64,000 bases of DNA from Burkholderia sp. D-99 (GCF_011605345.1 NZ_JAAOXM010000014.1:1-64000); one strand, 5' to 3'. Numbered from the stretch's first letter, positions 36,444-45,063 are shown. Notes: generated from the sequence alone by a model not told the origin. Numbers and translations are program-made.

Positions 36444-36899
36444 ATGAAACCGACCGAAGCACCATCCGTCGCCGCGCCGAAGCTGTCCGAGTTCCTGTGC
36501 TTTGCGATCTACTCGGCGAACCTCGCGTTCGGCAAGGCGTACAAGCCGATCCTCGAAGAGCTGGGCCTCACGTACACGCAATACATCACGATCATTGCGC
36601 TATGGGAACAGGACAACCAGACGGTCGGCCAGCTCGGCGAGAAGCTGTTCCTCGAATCCAATACGCTGACGCCGATCCTGAAGAAGCTCGAGGCGATGGG
36701 CTACCTGGAGCGGCACCGCGATCCGTCGGATGAACGCCAGGTGCTCGTCAGCCTGACGAAGAGCGGCCGCCGCGTGCGCGAGAAAGGGCTCGACATGAAC
36801 CTGGTCGAAGCCACCGGGTTGAAGCCGGACGAATTCGCGAAGATGCAGAAGGCGATCGTCACGTTGCGCGGCAACCTGATCCGGTCGACCGACGAATAA
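36444..36899 (+). CDS. ohrR: organic-hydroperoxide-sensing MarR family repressor OhrR
   Basis: 151 residues of the MarR fold. The redox-sensing cysteine is in SEFLCFAIYSANLAFGKAYKPIL (Cys19 with the conserved Tyr residues that bond to its sulfenic acid). DNA-binding wing: LESNTLTPILKKLEAMGYLERHRDPSDERQVLVSLT. OhrR represses ohr and itself until organic hydroperoxides oxidise the cysteine. The ATG follows ctggaggacgttc. Its usual partner ohr is not adjacent but lies 6.4 kb downstream on the other strand. Confidence 0.93.
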   Translation: MKPTEAPSVAAPKLSEFLCFAIYSANLAFGKAYKPILEELGLTYTQYITIIALWEQDNQTVGQLGEKLFLESNTLTPILKKLEAMGYLERHRDPSDERQVLVSLTKSGRRVREKGLDMNLVEATGLKPDEFAKMQKAIVTLRGNLIRSTDE

Positions 36900-36914
36900 C
36901 CCCCCCGGGAACCG

Positions 36915-36943
36915 GCGGCCGATACGTGCATCGTGCCGGCCGC
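36915..36943. terminator. hairpin between convergent ohrR and GNAT genes
   Basis: Perfect 7-bp arms gcggccg (36915-36921) and cggccgc (36937-36943) around 15 bases. No T tract follows, so it may be a weak or Rho-assisted terminator. Confidence 0.4.
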
Positions 36944-36947
36944 GTCG

Positions 36948-37664
36948 TCATGCGTGCCCGTCGCCCAGCACCAGCAGGTGCATCTCGCGGCGCACGACAA
37001 AACCCAGTGCGAGATAGCGCTCGATCGCAACCTGGTTGGACGTGAGGACGTGCAGGAAAGGCGTTTGCGCGCGCGCATCGATTGCCGCAATCAACGACCG
37101 GATCAGACGTGCCGCCAGCCCTTGCCGCCGAAACGCGGCATCCACGCAGACGGCGCTGATCTCGGTATACCCGTCGACCTGCATCCGCTCGCCGGCCATC
37201 GCGGCCAGCCTGCCTTCGCTGCGGATGCCGATGTAGCGGCCGAGCTCGAATGTGCGCGGCCCGAACGGGCCGGGCTGCGCAGCCGTGGTCAGCGCGAGCA
37301 TCTCCGGCACGTCGGCTTCGGCGAGCGTGACGTGACCCGCTTCAGGTGTCGGGGCGGGCGTCCCTTGCCAGACCATTTGCAACAGGGTCGCGCGCCGGAT
37401 CACCGACAGGCCCGCCGGCAATTCGAGCTCGTCCGGCATGACCAGCGCCGCCGGCCCGTGTGCGGCGACCAGTGCACGCAACGCGTCGAACGATGCGTCG
37501 CTTGCGTCCTCGATTGCGGCAAACGGCGCGATGGCCGCCGGAAACCGCCATGCACGGCCGTTGCCGAGCGCAAAGCGGCGCTGCCTGCCCGTCAGCGCGT
37601 TCCACACCACACGGTCGAGCGGGTGCGCACTGCCTGTCGCGGTTCCGGTCGTTGCATCGGACAT
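36948..37664 (-). CDS. GNAT family N-acetyltransferase
   Basis: 238 residues. The C-terminal half is a GNAT domain with acetyl-CoA motif VCVDAAFRRQGLAARLIRSLIAAI (R/Q-x-x-G-x-A) and the following NQVAIERYLALGFVVRREMHLLVLG. The N-terminal half (DRVVWNALTGRQRRFALGNGRAWRFPAAI onward) belongs to a less-known class of longer GNAT proteins. Start at 37664 follows gaggagcagccg. Substrate unknown. Confidence 0.85.
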   Translation of the reverse strand: MSDATTGTATGSAHPLDRVVWNALTGRQRRFALGNGRAWRFPAAIAPFAAIEDASDASFDALRALVAAHGPAALVMPDELELPAGLSVIRRATLLQMVWQGTPAPTPEAGHVTLAEADVPEMLALTTAAQPGPFGPRTFELGRYIGIRSEGRLAAMAGERMQVDGYTEISAVCVDAAFRRQGLAARLIRSLIAAIDARAQTPFLHVLTSNQVAIERYLALGFVVRREMHLLVLGDGHA

Positions 37665-37793
37665 CGGCTGCTCCTCGATTGAAGGTTTCGGTTGCACAGC
37701 ATAGACCGGGACCGGACGGGCAGGGCGCGACGCAGCATCGATCGCGTCACCGGCACGGTGCGGCAGGCGCGGCACGTGTTGCCGAACCCCGTA

Positions 37794-39176
37794 CTAGCGT
37801 TGCCAGCGCGCCGGATCCACCCAGATCGGAAACGACAGGATCACCGCCAGCCCGTTCCCCCCGATACCGGCTGTTACCTCGACCGACCCGCCGTGCGACT
37901 CGGCGATTCGCGCGACGAGCGACAGGCCGATGCCGCTACCCGGCTGCACCGTCCCCGGTACCCGGTAGAAGCGTTCGAGGATTCGCTCGCGCTCGCCGGC
38001 CGGCACACCGGGCCCGTCGTCCGCGATACGCAGCCTGACCCGCGCCCCGTCCGCGTCGGCACGGATGTCGCACGTGATCTCGACCCGTCCGCCGTCGTGG
38101 CCGTAACGCAGCGCGTTGTCGATCAGGTTGCGCACCGCAATGGCGATTTCGTCCAGATCGCCCCAGACGCGCACCGGTTCGACCGCGATCCGCACCGTCT
38201 GTCGGCGCGCATGCGCGGCCGTGTCGAAGTCGCTCGCGATCAGCGCAACGAGCCGCGACAGCTCCACCGGCCCATGCTGTTCGGTGCGCGACCCCGCATC
38301 CAGCCGCGCCAGTTCGAGCAATTGCCCGGATAGCCGCGCACTGCGCTCGACGCCGGTTGCGAGCCGGCGCAGCGCCTCGTTCTTGTCCGCCAGGCTGTCC
38401 GCCTGCAACGCCACTTCCGCCTGGGCCGACAACGCCGCCAGCGGCGTGCGCAACTCGTGCGCCGCATCGCCGATGAAACGGCGCTCGGTGTCGACGGCCT
38501 GACTCAGCCGCGCGAGCAGCCGGTTGAACGATTCGACGAGCGGGCGGAGTTCGCGCGGCAGCGTCACGAGCGGCAACGGCGAGAAATCGAACGCGGCCTT
38601 GCGCTGGATCGCCTGCTGGACGTCTCGCACCGGCCCGAACGACCAGCGGATCACCCACCAGATCACGACACCCAGCATCCCGAGCATCACCGCCGTATTG
38701 AACAGCCCGAGTTGCAGCGCGTTGTTCGCCTTCTCCTGCCAGGTCGTGGCCGGCCCGCCCGTCTGAACGTGAATCCGGCCCGCCGGATCCGACAGCGAGT
38801 AGACCCGCCAGGTCTCGTCGTGCGCGGCGCCACGACCGGTGCACACCCCGTATCCGTCCCGCAGGTCGGCCTTGAGCGCCGGCCCCGGCGCATCCGCGCT
38901 GTGCATGACGTTGCGTCCGTCGACCCAGATCTGGAACGCGACGTCGTATTTGCCATACGCGGCTTTCGGCATCACCGCCTGGGCGTTCGCGGCAGGCAGG
39001 CGATCGATGGCATCCGGCAACGACAGCAGCAGTTGCGCGGCGCTCTCGAGCATGCCGTCGCGCCAGCCACGCTGTTCACGCCACAGGCCGATGCCGAGAA
39101 ACGCCCCCCAACTCGCCCAGAACACGACGACCGCCGCCATCACGGTCGCGAGCAGGCGCACGCGTAGCGACTTCAT
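37794..39176 (-). CDS. sensor histidine kinase (PmrB/QseC-like)
   Basis: 460 residues. Two membrane helices (about 8-30 and 150-172) enclose a periplasmic domain of roughly 120 residues. HAMP-like linker, then the phosphorylated His in FIGDAAHELRTPLAALSAQAEVAL, N-box RNLIDNALRYGHDGG, and ATP-lid motifs ADDGPGVPAGER and GSGIGLSLVARIAESHGG. It phosphorylates the response regulator encoded immediately upstream, with which it overlaps by four bases (atga). Signal is inferred to be cationic peptides, metal ions or pH as for PmrB. Confidence 0.9.
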   Translation of the reverse strand: MKSLRVRLLATVMAAVVVFWASWGAFLGIGLWREQRGWRDGMLESAAQLLLSLPDAIDRLPAANAQAVMPKAAYGKYDVAFQIWVDGRNVMHSADAPGPALKADLRDGYGVCTGRGAAHDETWRVYSLSDPAGRIHVQTGGPATTWQEKANNALQLGLFNTAVMLGMLGVVIWWVIRWSFGPVRDVQQAIQRKAAFDFSPLPLVTLPRELRPLVESFNRLLARLSQAVDTERRFIGDAAHELRTPLAALSAQAEVALQADSLADKNEALRRLATGVERSARLSGQLLELARLDAGSRTEQHGPVELSRLVALIASDFDTAAHARRQTVRIAVEPVRVWGDLDEIAIAVRNLIDNALRYGHDGGRVEITCDIRADADGARVRLRIADDGPGVPAGERERILERFYRVPGTVQPGSGIGLSLVARIAESHGGSVEVTAGIGGNGLAVILSFPIWVDPARWQR

Positions 39177-39838
39177 GCCGGGCTCTCGCCGACGCGATAG
39201 CCGAAGCCATGCACCGTCACGATCAGTTCGTCGCCGAGCTTGCGCCGAAGTTGATGGATGTACACCGCGATCGTGTTGCTTTCGATCGCGCCGTCGTTGC
39301 CGTACACGCGCTCTTCGAGCTGCGTGCGCGTGACGACGCGGCCTTGCCGCTCCATGAGCGCGAGCAGGGTGCGGTACTCGTGGATGCTGAGCGCAACGGG
39401 TTCACCGGCCCGCGTGACTGCCTTGCGTGACGGATCGACGTGCACGTCGCGGTAGACCAGACGCTCCGACACGCGGCCCTGGCTGCGGCGCGTCAGCGCG
39501 CGAAGCCGCGCATAGAGCTCGTCGAGCTGGAACGGCTTCACGAGATAGTCGTCGGCGCCGGCATCGAGGCCACGGATCCGGTCGCTGAGCTGGTCGCGCG
39601 CAGTCACGATCAATACCGGCGTCGGGTCGTAGTTCGCGCGCATCGCGGCGAGCAGCGTGAAGCCGGACGCGCCCGGCAGTTGCAGGTCGAGCAGCACCGC
39701 GTCGTAGTCGTGGCCGACGAGCGCGAGCCGCGCGGCCGGCACGTCGGCCGACCAGTCCGCGTGCCAGCCGTTCTGCCGGAGGCCGGCGCACACGGCGTCG
39801 GCCAGCATCACATCGTCTTCTACCAACAGGATATGCAT
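39173..39838 (-). CDS. OmpR/PhoB-type response regulator (PmrA/QseB-like)
   Basis: 221 residues. Receiver domain with acidic pocket (LVEDDVMLA), phospho-acceptor Asp51 in AVLLDLQLPG and the conserved Lys in YLVKPF; winged-helix DNA-binding domain ending in NTIAVYIHQLRRKLGDELIVTVHGFGYRVG. First gene of the two-component operon; a PmrA-type box lies 47-63 bases upstream, which suggests autoregulation. Confidence 0.92.
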   Translation of the reverse strand: MHILLVEDDVMLADAVCAGLRQNGWHADWSADVPAARLALVGHDYDAVLLDLQLPGASGFTLLAAMRANYDPTPVLIVTARDQLSDRIRGLDAGADDYLVKPFQLDELYARLRALTRRSQGRVSERLVYRDVHVDPSRKAVTRAGEPVALSIHEYRTLLALMERQGRVVTRTQLEERVYGNDGAIESNTIAVYIHQLRRKLGDELIVTVHGFGYRVGESPA

Positions 39839-39884
39839 CGGTTTCGCTCCTCGAATGGCGAGGTCGCCAGCCTGACGGACCGCG

Positions 39885-39901
39885 ATTAAAAACTTCTTAA
39901 A
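39885..39901 (-). promoter_or_regulatory. PmrA/QseB-type direct-repeat operator
   Basis: Minus-strand reading is TTTAAG-AAGTT-TTTAAT, an exact fit to the published PmrA box YTTAAK-N5-YTTAAK. It lies 47 bases before the response regulator start and also inside the divergent region shared with the DedA gene, so one site could serve both directions. Confidence 0.6.
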
Positions 39902-40131
39902 GCCTGGGGGCCACGATGCGTGCCGATCGCCGCATTGCCGGTGCAATGCATCTGGCGTTTTCCCGAGAGGCTCGCGATGACCGTGTCACGTCCTTCAATT
40001 CCGTTGCTGCAATGCAATGCGGCACGAGGTTCCACCCTCGCGCCGTCCCGGTGCGCGCCATTCTGGCATGGAAGGTCGCGCAGGTTGCGCGCGTCGTGCA
40101 TGGCGCGCGCCCGCCGCGCGGGAGCGGCGCG

Positions 40132-40659
40132 ATGAACCAGTTCGCCACGCTCGTCCCGTTCGGCCTCGCGCTCAGCCTGGCCAGCGCCAACAGCATCGCG
40201 TGCCTCGTCGGCCTGTCGCTGATCGAACGGCTGATTCCCGTGCTGCCGTCCCACGTGCTTCTCACGATGATCGGCGTCGCCTGCGCGCAAGGCGCATGGA
40301 CGCTGCCGGAAGCGATCGTCGTCACGGCGCTCGGCAGCTTCGCCGGCTGCCTGTTGCATTACGCGCTCGGCAACCTGTGGCCGGAAGACAGCGTGCTGAC
40401 CCTGCTGCGCCGCATCGCGCCGCTCGGCAGGCTGCAGCCCGCAAGAATGGACGCGCTGATCGAGGGAATCCGCGCGCGGCCCGCGCGGCTCGCACTCTGG
40501 TCGCAACTCGTGCCGTTCGTGCGACTCGTCGCACCGGCGCTCGCCGGATTGCTGGAAACGAGTTTCGCGCGATTCGCGTCCGGCGCCGCGGCCGGCATCG
40601 CGCTATGGAACACGCTGTTCATCACGGCGGGTTACCTGGCCGCGCACGCGGCCGCCTAG
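40132..40659 (+). CDS. small DedA family inner-membrane protein
   Basis: 175 residues with four to five hydrophobic segments. DedA-like features: LPSHVLLTMIGVACAQGAWTL, TALGSFAGCLLHYALGNLW (glycine-rich segment) and LWSQLVPFVRLVAPALAGLLETSFARF, equivalent to the conserved F/GR-x-x-P-x-x-R loop. DedA proteins recycle lipid carriers or phospholipids and affect polymyxin resistance. The start at 40132 is preferred (gggagcggcgcg before it). It is divergent from the PmrAB-like genes, consistent with a shared envelope role. Confidence 0.82.
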   Translation: MNQFATLVPFGLALSLASANSIACLVGLSLIERLIPVLPSHVLLTMIGVACAQGAWTLPEAIVVTALGSFAGCLLHYALGNLWPEDSVLTLLRRIAPLGRLQPARMDALIEGIRARPARLALWSQLVPFVRLVAPALAGLLETSFARFASGAAAGIALWNTLFITAGYLAAHAAA

Positions 40660-40702
40660 TCCGACCTGTCGTTGACCGATCGATCCCGCCTGGAGCCTGT
40701 CG

Positions 40703-41434
40703 ATGCGAATCCCCGAATGGATGCTGTTCCTGCGTACCTGGTTGCGCCATCCGCGCCGGGTCGGTGCGCTCGCGCCGTCCGGCCCGGCGCTCGCCGCGCT
40801 GATCACCGCCGATATTCCGCGCGACGGTGCCGCCGTGATCGAACTCGGTGCGGGCACCGGCGTGTTCACGCGCGCACTGCTCGCACGCGGCGTCGCGAGC
40901 GACCGGCTGGTGCTGGTGGAAGCCGATCCCGCTTTCGCGAGCGCACTGCGGCAGCAGTTTCCCGCGCTGCGAATCATGCAGATGGATGCGGCGCAACTCG
41001 GCATGACGGGCGACTTCTTCGGCGGGGCGCGCGCAGATGCCGTCGTCAGCGGGTTGCCGCTCGTCGCGATGCCGGTCGAACAGGCCGTCGCGATCGTTCA
41101 CTGCGCGTTCGCGCGCCACCTCGCTGCGGAGGGCGCGTTCTACCAGTTCACCTATGTGCCGCGCTGCCCGATTCCAGCGCGCTACCTGGAGGCGATGCGC
41201 CTTCGCGCCGTCCGGGTTGGTGTCGCGTGGATGAACTTTCCGCCGGCCATCGTGTATCGCTTCGAACGCCGGATCGATGCGGTTCGTCGTCAGTGGCCCG
41301 GTGTACGGTTGCAGCGCGATGCGGTTGTGGAAGCAACTATTTTGCGCGGCCTGGATGCCACCCGGTATTCCGATACACCATCGCTCAACTTGAGCGGCGC
41401 CGGGACATCGACGCACGGACGCCCATCAACGTGA
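40703..41434 (+). CDS. class I SAM methyltransferase (phospholipid N-methyltransferase-like)
   Basis: 243 residues. It opens with FLRTWLRHPRRVGALAPSGPALA, a pattern of PmtA-type phospholipid N-methyltransferases, and carries the SAM-binding motif VIELGAGTGVFTRALL (about residues 45-60) and DAVVSGLPLVAMP, the family's motif IV. PmtA enzymes methylate phosphatidylethanolamine. Being 43 bp after the DedA gene, it is probably co-transcribed and could modify surface lipids together with it. Confidence 0.85.
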   Translation: MRIPEWMLFLRTWLRHPRRVGALAPSGPALAALITADIPRDGAAVIELGAGTGVFTRALLARGVASDRLVLVEADPAFASALRQQFPALRIMQMDAAQLGMTGDFFGGARADAVVSGLPLVAMPVEQAVAIVHCAFARHLAAEGAFYQFTYVPRCPIPARYLEAMRLRAVRVGVAWMNFPPAIVYRFERRIDAVRRQWPGVRLQRDAVVEATILRGLDATRYSDTPSLNLSGAGTSTHGRPST

Positions 41435-41690
41435 ACGCGCTCCGGAGTGGGGTGAGGGGCTGCCCTGCCTGTTGTCTCTTCCTGCATGTTTGCTGATCGT
41501 GAGAACTGGCGGCTGCATCGGCGCTACGCACGACCGATTCTCGGGCCGACGCAAGGAACGGATGTGCGTCTGCCTGCAACGCTGCGTTCCGTCGAAGTCC
41601 GACGAGGCGCGCGTCGTGCTCGCGCGCCCCCGTTCCTCACACGTCGTACCGAACTGCCCGGATGCGCGCGGCGATTCCGACACGCCATGC

Positions 41691-42023
41691 TCAATGGCCG
41701 AAGTAGATCGACCGCTCCGCGGTGCGAACCGCGCCGCGGCTTCCCGACTGTGTCGCACTGACGGCGTCACCGCCGTAACCGGACGCCTGCGACTCGACCG
41801 CAACCGCAACCGCATCGTTGTCGTGGACCCGGCGCAGCGCAGCCTGGAGATTGTCCGGATAGTTCGGGTCGTTGGGGCGGTTCGGCAGGTAGCCGGCCTT
41901 CTGCAGCGCGGCCAGTTCGGCACGCACCTGCGTACGCGTCACGGTGCTTTCGCCAGCGTACGTCGGCGCGGCAACGGTGGCCGACACCGCAACAAGAAGG
42001 GCGGCGATCAGTTGGGTCTTCAT
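41691..42023 (-). CDS. DUF4148 family small exported protein (copy A)
   Basis: 110 residues. Signal peptide MKTQLIAALLVAVSATVAAPTYA (cut about residue 23), then the DUF4148 core TRTQVRAELAALQKAGYLPNRPNDPNYPDNLQAAL, ending in RSIYFGH. An adjacent ATG at 42026 is possible, but the spacing from gaggtga fits 42023 better. Role unknown; such proteins are abundant in Burkholderiaceae. It is one of three tandem paralogues. Confidence 0.82.
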   Translation of the reverse strand: MKTQLIAALLVAVSATVAAPTYAGESTVTRTQVRAELAALQKAGYLPNRPNDPNYPDNLQAALRRVHDNDAVAVAVESQASGYGGDAVSATQSGSRGAVRTAERSIYFGH

Positions 42024-42099
42024 CATTCACCTCGACAAGAAATAAGGATTCAGCGGTTGCGCACCGTGCGCCGGCAACCGGCGCCGTTCGCGGTTTCGT

Positions 42100-42426
42100 T
42101 CAATGACCGAAGTAGATCGAGCGTTCGGCGATGCGTGTCGCGGGCCGGCTGCCCGATTGCGTCGCGGCGACGGCATCGCTGCCGTAACCGGATGTCGCCG
42201 CGTCGGCCACCGCGGTGTCGTTCGCGTGAATGCGCGTCAGCGCGGCCTGCAGATCGTCCGGATAGTGCGGATCGTTCGCGCGGCCCGGCCGATAGCCTGC
42301 CTGTTCGAGCTGGACGAGCTCGGCACGCACCTGCGCACGGGACACGACGGCTTCATCGGCGAATGCCGGTACGGCAGCGGAGGCGGAAACGGCCACGAGA
42401 AGGGCTGCGATCAATTGGGTTTTCAT
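42100..42426 (-). CDS. DUF4148 family small exported protein (copy B)
   Basis: 108 residues, closely similar to copy A: signal MKTQLIAALLVAVSASAAVPAFA, core SRAQVRAELVQLEQAGYRPGRANDPHYPDDLQAAL, C-terminus ERSIYFGH. The 76-bp spacer to copy A and the shared 5' sequence (cgaggtgaatgatgaa type) indicate recent duplication. Expected periplasmic. Confidence 0.82.
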   Translation of the reverse strand: MKTQLIAALLVAVSASAAVPAFADEAVVSRAQVRAELVQLEQAGYRPGRANDPHYPDDLQAALTRIHANDTAVADAATSGYGSDAVAATQSGSRPATRIAERSIYFGH

Positions 42427-42490
42427 CATTTACCTCGACAGAACAGGATGAGAAGGGATTCAGGGTTCGCGTATCGACGACGCACCGCGC

Positions 42491-42817
42491 TCAATGACCG
42501 AAATACACCGAGCGGTCGGCCACGTTGAGCGCATGCCGGCGGCCCGATTGCGTTGCCGCATCTCCATTGCCGCCGTAGCCGGACGCCTGGTCGTTGCTCG
42601 CGACCGCATCGGCCGCGTGGGTCTGCGTGAGGGCGGCCTGGAGATCGTCCGGACAGGTTGCGTCGGTCGCGCGATTCAGCGGGTAGCCGGCCTGTTGCAG
42701 CTGCGCGAGCTCGGCACGCACCTGCGCACGCGTCACGGTGGCTTCGCTGGAGAACGCCGGTGCGGCAACGGAGGCCGAAACAGCGACGAGAAGGGCGGCG
42801 ATCAGTCGGGTATTCAT
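42491..42817 (-). CDS. DUF4148 family small exported protein (copy C)
   Basis: 108 residues: signal MNTRLIAALLVAVSASVAAPAFS, core TRAQVRAELAQLQQAGYPLNRATDATCPDDLQAAL, C-terminus DRSVYFGH. It is the first-transcribed and most diverged copy: it has acquired a Cys in place of the aromatic residue before PDDLQ. The three genes probably form one transcription unit starting upstream of 42817. Confidence 0.82.
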   Translation of the reverse strand: MNTRLIAALLVAVSASVAAPAFSSEATVTRAQVRAELAQLQQAGYPLNRATDATCPDDLQAALTQTHAADAVASNDQASGYGGNGDAATQSGRRHALNVADRSVYFGH

Positions 42818-42888
42818 CATTCACCTCGAAAAGAAACCATGGAAAACGGGCATTCGGTCAGGCGGCGCCAGGCCGCCTGACGCAACGT

Positions 42889-43308
42889 TCAAGCGATACG
42901 GATGTCGACGTCGATGTTGCCGCGCGTCGCCTTCGAATACGGGCAGGTCTGGTGTGCGGCATCGACGATGCGCTGCGCGACGTCGCGCTCGAGCCCCGGC
43001 ACGCTCACGTTCAGGCGGGCCTGCAGGAAGTACGCGTTGCCGGCGGTGCCGAGATCCACTTCGGCGTCGACCGCGAGATCGGCCGGCAACGTCACCTTCG
43101 CGGCGCGCGCCGCAAGCTGCATCGCGCCGATGAAGCAGGCCGACCAGCCGGCCGCGAACAGTTGCTCCGGGTTGGTGCCGGTGCCGGCGCTGCCCGGCGA
43201 CGACAACTGGATGTCCAGACGGCCGTCAGAACTGCGCGCCGCGCCGTCGCGGCCGCCCGAAGTCGTATGCGTCTTGCCCGTGTACAGCACGTTTTCGATC
43301 TTGCTCAT
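42889..43308 (-). CDS. ohr: organic hydroperoxide resistance protein Ohr
   Basis: 139 residues of the OsmC/Ohr family. The two catalytic cysteines are in GWSACFIGAM (Cys58) and HQTCPYSKAT (Cys122). Ohr reduces organic hydroperoxides with dihydrolipoamide-type thiols in the cytoplasm. ATG 43308 has the best spacing to ggag; an adjacent ATG at 43311 is too close. Its repressor OhrR is encoded at 36444, and the upstream region contains two OhrR-type elements. Confidence 0.94.
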   Translation of the reverse strand: MSKIENVLYTGKTHTTSGGRDGAARSSDGRLDIQLSSPGSAGTGTNPEQLFAAGWSACFIGAMQLAARAAKVTLPADLAVDAEVDLGTAGNAYFLQARLNVSVPGLERDVAQRIVDAAHQTCPYSKATRGNIDVDIRIA

Positions 43309-43342
43309 CATTTGCTCCGTCAGTTGGCTGGTTTGTCTCAGA

Positions 43343-43363
43343 TGCGATTCGATCGCATGCGAC
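43343..43363. promoter_or_regulatory. OhrR-type operator near the ohr start (proximal)
   Basis: TGCGAT-TCG-ATCGCA is a perfect inverted repeat (43343-43357) and overlaps ATCGCATGCGAC (43352-43363), 11 of 12 bases identical to the distal element. It lies 35 bases upstream of the ohr ATG, probably in the leader. Confidence 0.6.
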
Positions 43364-43408
43364 GCAGTTTGGTCTTGGCGACCACCCACGTCAAGCGTAT
43401 TCGATTAA

Positions 43409-43420
43409 ATCGCATGCGAT
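43409..43420. promoter_or_regulatory. OhrR-type operator within the ohr promoter (distal)
   Basis: ATCGCATGCGAT is a perfect 12-bp palindrome. On the minus strand it sits between ttgaaa (-35-like, about 43432-43427) and tttaat (-10-like), so binding would repress ohr. It differs from the ohrR-promoter element by one base. Confidence 0.65.
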
Positions 43421-43698
43421 ATTTTGTATTTCAATGTATCCGGAACGCGGAGCGCCTTCCGGGACAAGACTTTCCGCCGATCGATCCCTGATAATCGGGG
43501 AACAGTGAACGATGCCGGAACGGAAGCGGGAAGGGGGAGCCACCGGCCTGACTTTCCATAAAGCGAACAGGTTCCTTGTCATTATTTCGCTTTCTACAAT
43601 GTGACGTCTCTTCTAACCTTGCCGCACCCGATCGCAAGCGGCCCACGCACGGCCCGCACTTGCACGGACCACAAGCACAATCGAAACGGAGACATTAC

Positions 43699-45018
43699 GT
43701 GTCGCGCGTCAGCCCTCTTGCAACGGCCACGGATTCCCGGCCGACCGGAACCCTCGCGAACCTCCGATCCATCTTCAGCGGATCGGTAGGCAACCTCATC
43801 GAGTATTACGACTGGTACGTGTATTCCGCGTTTTCGCTGTACTTCGCGAAGGCGTTCTTTCCCAACGGCAACCTGACCGTACAGTTGCTGAACACGGCGG
43901 CCATCTTTGCCGTCGGCTTCGTCATGCGCCCGATCGGCGGCTGGCTCGTCGGCCTGTACGCGGATCGCCACGGACGCAAGGCCGCGCTGCTCGTCTCGGT
44001 GCTGGCGATGTGCGTCGGCTCGCTGATCATCGGCCTGACCCCCGGCTATGACACCATCGGCATTGCCGCGCCCGTGCTCCTGGTCTTCGCGCGACTGCTG
44101 CAAGGGCTGAGCCTCGGCGGCGAATACGCGAGCTCGGCGACGTACCTGAGCGAGATGGCCGACAAATCCCGTCGCGGCTTTTATTCGAGCTTCCTGTTCG
44201 CGACCCTGTCGCTCGGCCAGTTGCTCGCGATGGGCGTGCTGGTCGTGCTGCAGCAGTTCTTCCTGACCACCGCGCAACTCGAAAGCTGGGGATGGCGCAT
44301 CCCGTTCCTGCTCGGATCGCTGCTGGCCTGCAGCGCGATCTTCCTGCGCAGCAACATGAAGGAAACGGCATCGTTCGAGCAGCACCGCCGCAGCAAGCGC
44401 CGCCACGCGTCGATCGCCGACCTGCTTCACCACAAACGCGAGTGCCTGATCGTGGCCGGGCTGACGCTCGGCGGCACGGTCGCGTTTTATGCGTATACGA
44501 CGTACATGCAGAAATTCCTCGTCAACAGCGCGGGGATGAGCAAGGCCGACGCATCGATGGTCTCCGTGATCAGCCTGCTGGCGTTCGTCGTGATGCAGCC
44601 GATCTTCGGCAGCCTGTCCGATCGCGTCGGGCGTCGCCCGCTGCTGATCGCGTTCGGTGTACTCGGCACGCTCTGCACCGTGCCGATTTTCCAGGCGCTC
44701 CGCGGGGTTCAGACCACCGGCGCCGCGCTGGCGCTGATCGTCGTCGCGCTGCTGATCGTCAGCCTGTATTCATCGGTCAGCGCGGTGGCCAAGGCCGAAC
44801 TGTTTCCGGTCGGCGTGCGCGCACTGGGCGTCGGCTTGCCGTACGCGATCACGGTGTCGCTGTTCGGCGGAACGGCCGAATACGTCGCGCTGTGGATGAA
44901 GAGCATCGGACACGAAGCGTGGTTCTTCTACTACGTGTCGGCATGCGTGCTCGTGTCGCTGCTGTGCTACCTGTGGATGCCCGATCCCAAGCAGGTCTCG
45001 CGCATCGACGAAGCGTGA
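43699..45018 (+). CDS. MHS-family MFS symporter (KgtP/shikimate-like)
   Basis: 439 residues, equal in size to alpha-ketoglutarate permease. Typical MHS elements: GSVGNLIEYYDWYVYSAFSLYFAKAFFP, MRPIGGWLVGLYADRHGRKAALLVSV and ARLLQGLSLGGEYASSATYLSEMA. Such proteins import dicarboxylates, shikimate or betaines with protons. The chosen start is a GTG at 43699 behind cggagac; a TTG at 43576 would add 41 basic residues. It lies next to a LysR regulator, an FMN oxidase and a RidA gene and probably imports their hydroxy-acid substrate. Confidence 0.88.
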   Translation: MSRVSPLATATDSRPTGTLANLRSIFSGSVGNLIEYYDWYVYSAFSLYFAKAFFPNGNLTVQLLNTAAIFAVGFVMRPIGGWLVGLYADRHGRKAALLVSVLAMCVGSLIIGLTPGYDTIGIAAPVLLVFARLLQGLSLGGEYASSATYLSEMADKSRRGFYSSFLFATLSLGQLLAMGVLVVLQQFFLTTAQLESWGWRIPFLLGSLLACSAIFLRSNMKETASFEQHRRSKRRHASIADLLHHKRECLIVAGLTLGGTVAFYAYTTYMQKFLVNSAGMSKADASMVSVISLLAFVVMQPIFGSLSDRVGRRPLLIAFGVLGTLCTVPIFQALRGVQTTGAALALIVVALLIVSLYSSVSAVAKAELFPVGVRALGVGLPYAITVSLFGGTAEYVALWMKSIGHEAWFFYYVSACVLVSLLCYLWMPDPKQVSRIDEA

Positions 45019-45039
45019 CGACGGCACGCATCTTCAGGA

Positions 45040-45063
45040 CCGCCCGCGCCTGACGCCGGGCGG
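45040..45063. terminator. hairpin between convergent MHS and LysR genes
   Basis: Arms ccgccc (45040-45045) and gggcgg (45058-45063) around 12 bases, between stop codons of two convergent genes. No T run. Confidence 0.35.
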
